NCBI GenBank assembly: GCA_001584585.1 | Contig: LSYV01000048.1 | Coordinates: forward strand, 141,799 to 158,468 | DNA from: Gonium pectorale | Lineage: Eukaryota; Chlorophyta; Chlorophyceae; Chlamydomonadales; Volvocaceae | DNA: 16,670 bases | Reading direction: 5' to 3' | Part shown: in pieces, positions 8,263 through 14,069 of the stretch | Layout: each line of letters begins with the position of its first letter | Numbering within the stretch: position 1 is the first letter of the stretch | Program-made: the position numbers and the translations under genes | The notes under the pieces: model-generated | What the model was told of the DNA's origin: nothing | The model's input: only the letters and a program-made list of their open reading frames with translations | The model's database searches: none

Positions 8263-10137
8263 CTATTGGCGGTCCAGGTGCTCCTGTAGCAGCTCCAGGA
8301 CTTTGCCTGCACGCCAGTGCAGTGTGCCCCGCCACCCCAAGAGCCCCTTCTTGACAGCCTCGTAGTCCCCCACCGGGCAGCCCTCCTCCAGCAGCCAGCG
8401 CAGTGGCGACAGCCGAGCCGTGTCCGAGCGCTTACTCAACGCAACAGCAAGGAAGACCCTCCCGGCCGGGCCCCATGGCACGCCAAGTCGCCGCAGGCAG
8501 CGCGCAATGGCAATGTCGCCGTTGCAGCATGCCTCTATGTAGTACATAGTATGTACGGTTGTCCTCCACTCTCCTGCACGGCAGTGGGTCAGTTGCAGCC
8601 ACCTGTGTTACTTACAGGCACTCCGACTGGCACATGCATCATATATAGCTAGCTCTGCACCTACCGGTCCTCTACTACAGAACCAGTCCAAGGCAGGGAC
8701 TCTGCACACATGTCTCCTTCATGCAAATCTATGTTGGCCCAAGCAAGTAAATCATGTGTGGCCATGGGCCAGGAGCGCCAAGCCTTCCCTCACCATGGGG
8801 CAACCCTGCTCTGCCAGCCACTCCAGCACCGCCTCACAACCGGAGCATGCAGCTGCTGGATAGGTTCCATTGTCCCAGGGGCACCCCCGCTCCCTCAACC
8901 AGGCCAGCAGCTCCATGCTTCCTGACTTGGCAGTGGCGTTGACGAGAAACACATCCAGCAGCTCCTCTGGTCGCTCCTTCAGCAGCCATGCCAGCACGTG
9001 CTCATGCCCGGCCATCGCCGTCTGGTCCGCAAGGTCATGCACATGCTCTTGTACGGGCCAGCCAGCCGTGTGCAGGGCCTGTAGGGTCTCAAGGCGCCCA
9101 GCCTCTGCCGCACAGCACATAACTGCGCCCAGATCCTGTGGAGTAACCTCCTCCACTTCGGCCAACAGGTACCGCAGCGCCGCCGTGTTCCCACTGCTGG
9201 CAGCAGCACGCATCACACGCACATCGACCGGGTACCCCCGCCCCCGCAGCCAGGTCAGGCGGGCCAGCGCCTCGGCATCGTTGTTGGGCAGACTGGCAGC
9301 CTCCCTGGCCGCCTCCGTGCTCCTTGGGCAGCCTTGCGCCTCCAGCCACCCCACCTTGGCGGCCCAGTCGGGTGTGAGGCTTCCAGCCGCCTTGGATAGC
9401 AGGCCTGCTCTGAAGAATGGCGGATTCAGGGGCGGCTCGAACTGCAGCCAAAGAGCGGGCAGGTCGCAGCCTTGAGCCACATAGCACAGGTGGGTGGCTT
9501 TGTTGCGACCTGTGGGGTCCTGCCGCTGCAGCAGCTACTCCGCGAGGGCCACGTGTCCGCCTCTCACGGCTGCATCAACTGCCCCGCCAGGGAACAGGGT
9601 GTGGTCAGTGGCCAGCAGCCACTCACACACGTGCTGGTGGCCCTCACTGGCAGCCGCTTGCAGTACTGTGGTGGTAAAGCGGGAGTACGGGACATCGTCC
9701 GTGAGGCTGCGGTTGTGGTCCCAGAGCCATTGGCACATCGAGAGCTGCCCCGCGACAGCAGCGCCCATAAGGGCCTCAGCAGCTGCCCCCATAAAGCCCA
9801 TTGCCTGCAGCACCACCTCCACGTTGGGCAGCACACCGGTTGCTGCCACGAGGCGCACCAGCTGCTTGCGCCGCTCCAGGTTCAGACCCCGCATGGCGCC
9901 CGGCGCGAGCCAGTGCGCCGCGAAGGCGTGCGGCGGCACCGGCTCCGAGAGACGGATGGTGGCGTGCTGCGGGCAGCTGAAGCGCGCCGCCGTGGCCTTG
10001 TTGACATGGCGAAACGTCACTGCGATGTCGTTGCGGTCCAGGCAGCCCACAATGCGCTCCGCCAGCTCGGGAAGAAGCTGCGGCCAGGCGGACGACGACC
10101 AATGCTCTCGCGCAGGCGCCTCCAAGGGCTGCGCCAT
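8263..10137 (-). pseudogene. F-box-like / ankyrin-repeat paralogue (gene 2), broken by a TAG and a frameshifting insertion
   Basis: Tandem paralogue of gene 1, about two-thirds to 80% identical by eye over long stretches. Exon 1 is 10137-8794; exon 2 starts at 8573 if the gene 1 acceptor is used and ends with TAG at 8263. The start ATG at 10137 matches the gene 1 start and context. The F-box-like region (WPQLLPELAERIVGCL, FRHVNKATAARF) is better preserved than in gene 1. Two lesions stand out. Codon 201 is TAG (9537-9535) where gene 1 has TTG (Leu), and the same frame continues open for 247 codons, with equal spacing to gene 1 around it. In exon 2 a 14-nt insertion (8549-8536) shifts frame after ESGGQPYI. 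Other differences are in-frame (3 residues lost after DLPAL, one gained at LPNND), so constraint lasted until recently. A 117-nt in-frame intron and a later acceptor could bypass both lesions (see findings), so 'pseudogene' is likely but not certain. Confidence 0.82.
8574..8793 (-). other. Intron of gene 2 (position conserved with gene 1)
   Basis: Donor ATG|GTGAGG and acceptor CCGTGCAG|GAGAGT, 220 nt, phase 0, same place as the gene 1 intron (227 nt). Because of the 14-nt insertion just inside exon 2, the acceptor giving an open frame would be CATAGAG|GCATGC, with exon 2 starting at 8532. That acceptor has a poor pyrimidine tract. Confidence 0.7.
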
Positions 10138-10590
10138 CGCGTTCGTTGTTGACTTGCAACACAAATTCAGTCATGCACGAATGACATGACTAGCTAGTAA
10201 TTCAGAGTAAAACTGACGGACGGATTTCCAGTGGCTCTGTGCCTTTAGCAATCATCACAGTGGCTGTAAGGCCGGCGCTGATGTAGCGCACGGTTCTGCG
10301 TTCACGCCTGAGTTGACGCCACCGCGTCGGGGTTTGCCGTACGGCACGCTGCTCCTCGGCGGTTGCCCCTCCTCTCCAGCTTTAAGATGGTGAGATGGTG
10401 AGCTTCAAGATGGTCAGGGTCCTGGATGGCACGACCGGTGCGCTTCGATGCGTGAGGGCGACCCCTTAGGCGCCCCTCCCCTAGTTCGATATAGAACGCA
10501 CGTTAAAGCTGCGCCACCAGGCGGCGCCGCACCCACTCGAACCCGACCGGTAAGGCGTTGGGAAAGTAGCTTGCTAAATGAGCTGCCGCA
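10138..10590 (-). promoter_or_regulatory. Upstream region of gene 2, conserved with gene 1
   Basis: Carries the same three blocks as the gene 1 upstream region: 10208-10242, 10322-10348 and 10497-10566. The middle block contains a perfect 12-bp palindrome, TGCCGTACGGCA, at 10335-10346; gene 1 has TGCCGTGCGGAA there. No TATA box is evident. Confidence 0.5.
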
Positions 10591-11420
10591 CATAGCCGTT
10601 ACAACGAACAGGATATGGTGTAATGATCAGGTGCCGGTTTACGCCGCAAGGCGACCTTTGCCCGCTGCCCAGCGCCCTACTGGCCAGTCTGGATGACGGC
10701 CCACATAGTCCACATAGCACAAGGCCCTGACCAGCAAGACCCAGACAACCAAACAAACAAACAGCAACAATAATGCGGCAGGAGCCGCGTGCCGCCCGCG
10801 ATCAGCCGAGCGAAGCTGAAGGCTTCCGAGCCGCTTAGCCGCCTCCTGCCGCTTAGCCATCCCCGTCGCCCACAGCACGATGGATGAGCTAGTCGCCCAT
10901 AGCACGGCAGCGGTGCAGTTGCAGTGCCCGCCACCGCCCGGCCAGCGAACCTCCGGCGGCTCCGGGCAGAACACCGGTGCGCCGGGCTGCGAGCACAGAC
11001 CATGTGCCGCGTGGGAGGGCCGCGGGCAACGAATGCCGCCGCCCGGCCGCGAGCCGCGACCCCACATCCGCCCTTAACAGTGCTACGAAGCAGGGTAGTG
11101 CGGGCGGCCCGCTACCAAAGTTCCCGACCGACAGCAAGAGCGGATCACACCGCTACGTCACCCACGTGCATCGGTGCAAGACGCTTGTGCGTGTGCGCCC
11201 GCGTAGGGCGCAGGGCCGGCGCCACAACAATACTGCCGGTATGCTCTCTTGTGCTCCTCCCTTGTACGCATGGGCGCGAACACACAAGCGTATCTGCACA
11301 CACATCCATTCGTTGCATTTGCGCTACGTCTCCGACCTCCACTCTGACATTCCTCGCTGTGCCCCTCCCCCTCCCTTTTCCGCCGCTCCGCCTGGCTTTC
11401 CCCTTGCTTTCCCGGTGCTC
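10591..11420 (-). repeat. Orphan copy of the shared 3' module (copy R3)
   Basis: Matches the 3' region of gene 3 without a gene attached. A TGTAA lies at 10599-10603 at the place of the conserved signal. 10655-10690 resembles 12940-12970 (CCCGCTG, then GCGCCCTACT). 10970-11040 resembles 13295-13362 and 3795-3862 (GCCGGGCTGCG, then GAATGCYGCCGCCCGG). 11150-11290 resembles 13437-13562. No minus-strand gene ends within or just above it. It is read as the 3' UTR left behind by a lost or decayed member of the cluster. Confidence 0.55.
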
Positions 11421-12164
11421 GTAGGTGAGACAACGGTAGTCAGCGGGTCGGGGGGCTGGGTGGGCGGGGAGCCGGGAGACATGCACCAGCCCGCATGCGA
11501 CGCACGTAGATTAGACTAAGCGCATCCCATCACGGCATTGCATAGGGTCACCCCAGAGAGAATTCTGGGCCGCATCGGGGGCTACGGTGGTGGTCGCCGC
11601 TGAACTAACATGCAGGGACATCGCCCCTTCGACTACCTCGGAAGCTGGGTCCTACACCGACGCCATCACTTTCGCGCTTACGCTCGTCGTATGCGTTTTC
11701 CTTTTCAACACATCCATGAAATTCACACACGCACACACATCCATGCGCACATACACATACGCACGCGAACAATTGCACGGCATGTGGATACATAAGCCTG
11801 GGTCTGCAACGCTGCAAAACCTGCCGCTAGATGACGGGGACCAGCGTTGAGCAACACAGCGCCACACCCGCCTTTTATGCGCCCACACCCCGCAGTGACG
11901 GAAGCTGGCGCAGGCCCTAGGTGGAGTGGCCAGGGACGGTAGGTGGCGCCTCGCCCCAGCCCCACTGCCCCAGTAAAGTGCACCGCCAGCGGCCCTTGGG
12001 ACGACAGCCAGCTGGTTGATGGGGTGACGTGCACGGAGAGTGGGTGGGGCCACGTGCAGGATGCGCCCCTGTCCTGCGCTGGGCTGCCGTACGATGGGCA
12101 CCATGTACGGCACCCCCACATCTCAGGCGCTGGGCCGGTGCGACTACCCTCCCGCGAAAGGGTG
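11421..12164. other. Intergenic stretch without a recognisable gene
   Basis: About 740 bp with no domain-bearing open frame. It contains a CA-rich tract (about 11722-11768), an imperfect inverted repeat at 11550-11567, and a strong hairpin at 12085-12112. If a gene was lost between genes 2 and 3, this is where its body would have been, but no ankyrin or beta-helix residue pattern is left that I can see. Confidence 0.5.
12085..12112. other. Hairpin built from inverted TGCCGTAC octamers
   Basis: TGCCGTAC (12085-12092) and its reverse complement GTACGGCA (12105-12112) are perfect 8-bp arms. Inside them ATGG (12094-12097) pairs with CCAT (12101-12104), so the stem extends to 12 pairs with one bulged G and a tight GCA loop. 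Confidence 0.7.
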
Positions 12165-12907
12165 TGTCCCACACAGGGGCTCCCCCAATCAGCACTACTT
12201 TATGGAGCACCGGAAATTACGCCCTGTGCCCCTGTCCCTCTCCATGCCACGCCAAGACGAGAAGACGAGGGGTGCCGACCCACGATATCACCGCGACACA
12301 GCCCCCGATGTCACCCGTCACGCCGCTCCATTCGCCCGCCGCACCAGCCCCCCGGACACCCGCTGACAACCTGATGTGCACCCGCGCCTTCTACGAGAAG
12401 TGGCACGTCTCATCCTCCGCGTCTGGATGGGCAGCGGCCAGGCCTGTAAATAGCGGTCTGCACCTCGGCGGTAGACCGCTTGCCTGCAGCCTCGACCTCA
12501 TTTTGCTCTCAAGGGCCCAGCTCACAGTTTTACGATAGTGAAAAGAGGGAGCCCACCGCTACGGATGTTCACCTTTACCATGTGTACGGACATGTACAGT
12601 AGGACGGCTGGGCACAAGGCACAACGGGCCGAGGTGACGAGCAGAAGGGCTCTCCCGTCCTGACGGATGGAAGTCTACTGCTGGGTCCTGTCGCCGACTC
12701 TGCCACCGGCCCGTCGGTTTACGCGCGGTTGATTGCCACGGGCGCCCAGCCCGCCCAGCCGGATCGCCAAGCGACGAAACGCAGACGGTTAAGCCATTTG
12801 CACACGAATGGAGCCTTTGCGCCGCGTCCCGCCGACAGAGGGCAGCGTCTGGACTGGACCCCTGCCCACGCGGCCGCTGTGGGACCTGGCCGTAGCTACT
12901 TATTACA
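12165..12907 (-). repeat. Intergenic repeat, copy B
   Basis: Partner of copy A (6885-7626). On the minus strand 12390-12330 reads like the end of gene 3, ending GLVRRANGAA then TGA, but an 8-nt insertion directly after GTGCACATCAG puts the upstream part out of frame. It is therefore a relic, not a functional exon. The 12858-12907 end is the conserved block with TGTAA. The length, orientation and shared boundary at the TGTAA suggest both copies were duplicated together with the neighbouring 3' module. Confidence 0.8.
12903..12907 (-). terminator. TGTAA poly(A) signal for gene 3
   Basis: First TGTAA found after the gene 3 stop codon, about 1.17 kb downstream. It is in the same conserved block that ends genes 1 and 2. 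The long distance makes an earlier non-canonical site possible. Confidence 0.45.
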
Positions 12908-14069
12908 TTGAGTACGAGGCTGCATGCATGACCGTGCCCGCTGTCCGGCGCCCTACTGCTCAGCCTGCAGAGCCCATTGCATAGCCCACACAACCAGGCC
13001 TTCGCAAGTCCACACCAGCACGGCTGGAACCGCATGGCAGCCTGGCGTCTAGTCGCTCATGCACATCACGGTCTGGCGCATCGCGGGCGAAGCGTCAAAA
13101 GCTCAGTTGATCCAAACACGAAACACTTCCGCAGCCCTGCCCCCACCCGCCGGACCTGAAATGCTCCGCCAGGGGGCAACTATTGCAAGAGAGAAGCATC
13201 GCGTCCCGCGCGCCCTCACAATGGGTGAGGGCCGCCCAAAGCCCGGCAGCGATGCCCTACCACCAGCCGACCAGTGCGGCCGCCTCGCATCGAGCACAAC
13301 GTCGGCACGCCGGGCTGCGGGCGTGGAGCGAGGGGGCCCCAGGCGGCGAATGCTGCCGCCCGGAATCCCTTACCCGCACGTCCCTAGTTGGCGCCTCTCA
13401 AGCCTCTCAGTACACAGGAGGGCACAGGAGGAGGGCGCCACCGTATCACCAACGTGCACGCCATCGGCTGCACGCTTGGAGCGCAGGGCCAAACGATGCG
13501 CAGTCGCGCCCGCAACAACCAGTCCCTCTTGTGTCCCTCCCTGTGACGCGATGGCGCACACGCACATACCGGTACACACTGCACCACACGCACACGCACA
13601 CAAAGAGCGGCCAGGGATGGCGGCGCCTCGCCTAACCCAAGATGCGAGCGAGTGGACGACACAGGCACTCAGAAGGCAGCGGTGAGGAGTACGCAACGCG
13701 GGTCCAGGTGATTGGGACCCCTTGATATGCGACGAAGGGAGGCGGAACATGCCACCCGTCCTGCGCGGGGTCGCAAGAATCGAGGGCCCCTAGGAACCGC
13801 CCGCCGCAAGTTCAGAGCTGGCTGCCGCATGCGACCGCCCCCTCACCAGATGGAATGGCCCCCCGACGCTCCTCACATCGTCACAACTTGCCACAAGCGA
13901 TGCAGTACATGCCGTACGAGCGCCAACGCGTGCCCTACCCCTAACGCCTTTTGGCCTCCTTGGTGGGTGCGCTCCGGATCGGCGCCACGCCCGCCCTGGC
14001 CCCCCTCTCCACACACAATGCGAAGATATCAAGACGAGCAATTCGGCCCCCCGATAACCCTCCTCCCGG
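12908..14069 (-). other. 3' UTR or 3' flank of gene 3 (copy R4 of the shared module)
   Basis: No open frame with a recognisable domain. Blocks match the gene 1 3' UTR (13180-13365, 13885-13930, 14010-14069) and the orphan module R3 (13295-13362, 13437-13562). It includes CA-rich simple sequence around 13556-13602 and one TGCCGTAC at 13910-13917. Most is probably transcribed as 3' UTR if the TGTAA at 12903-12907 is used. Confidence 0.5.

Noticed and set aside
9535..9537. TAG in gene 2 read as a sense codon (recoding, as in some ulvophyte algae)
   Set aside because: Gene 1 and gene 2 both end with TAG at the natural C-terminus, and gene 1 has TTG at the matching position. A nonsense mutation or splicing is simpler.
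9480..10164. Starts at GTG or TTG (10164, 9480, 4626, 16620)
   Set aside because: Nuclear genes start at ATG. These positions are internal, upstream or intronic in the continuous gene models.
9472..10189. Two long plus-strand open frames (226 and 231 codons)
   Set aside because: They are antisense to gene 2 exon 1. The minus strand has clear residue-level similarity to gene 1; the plus-strand peptides have no recognisable domain.
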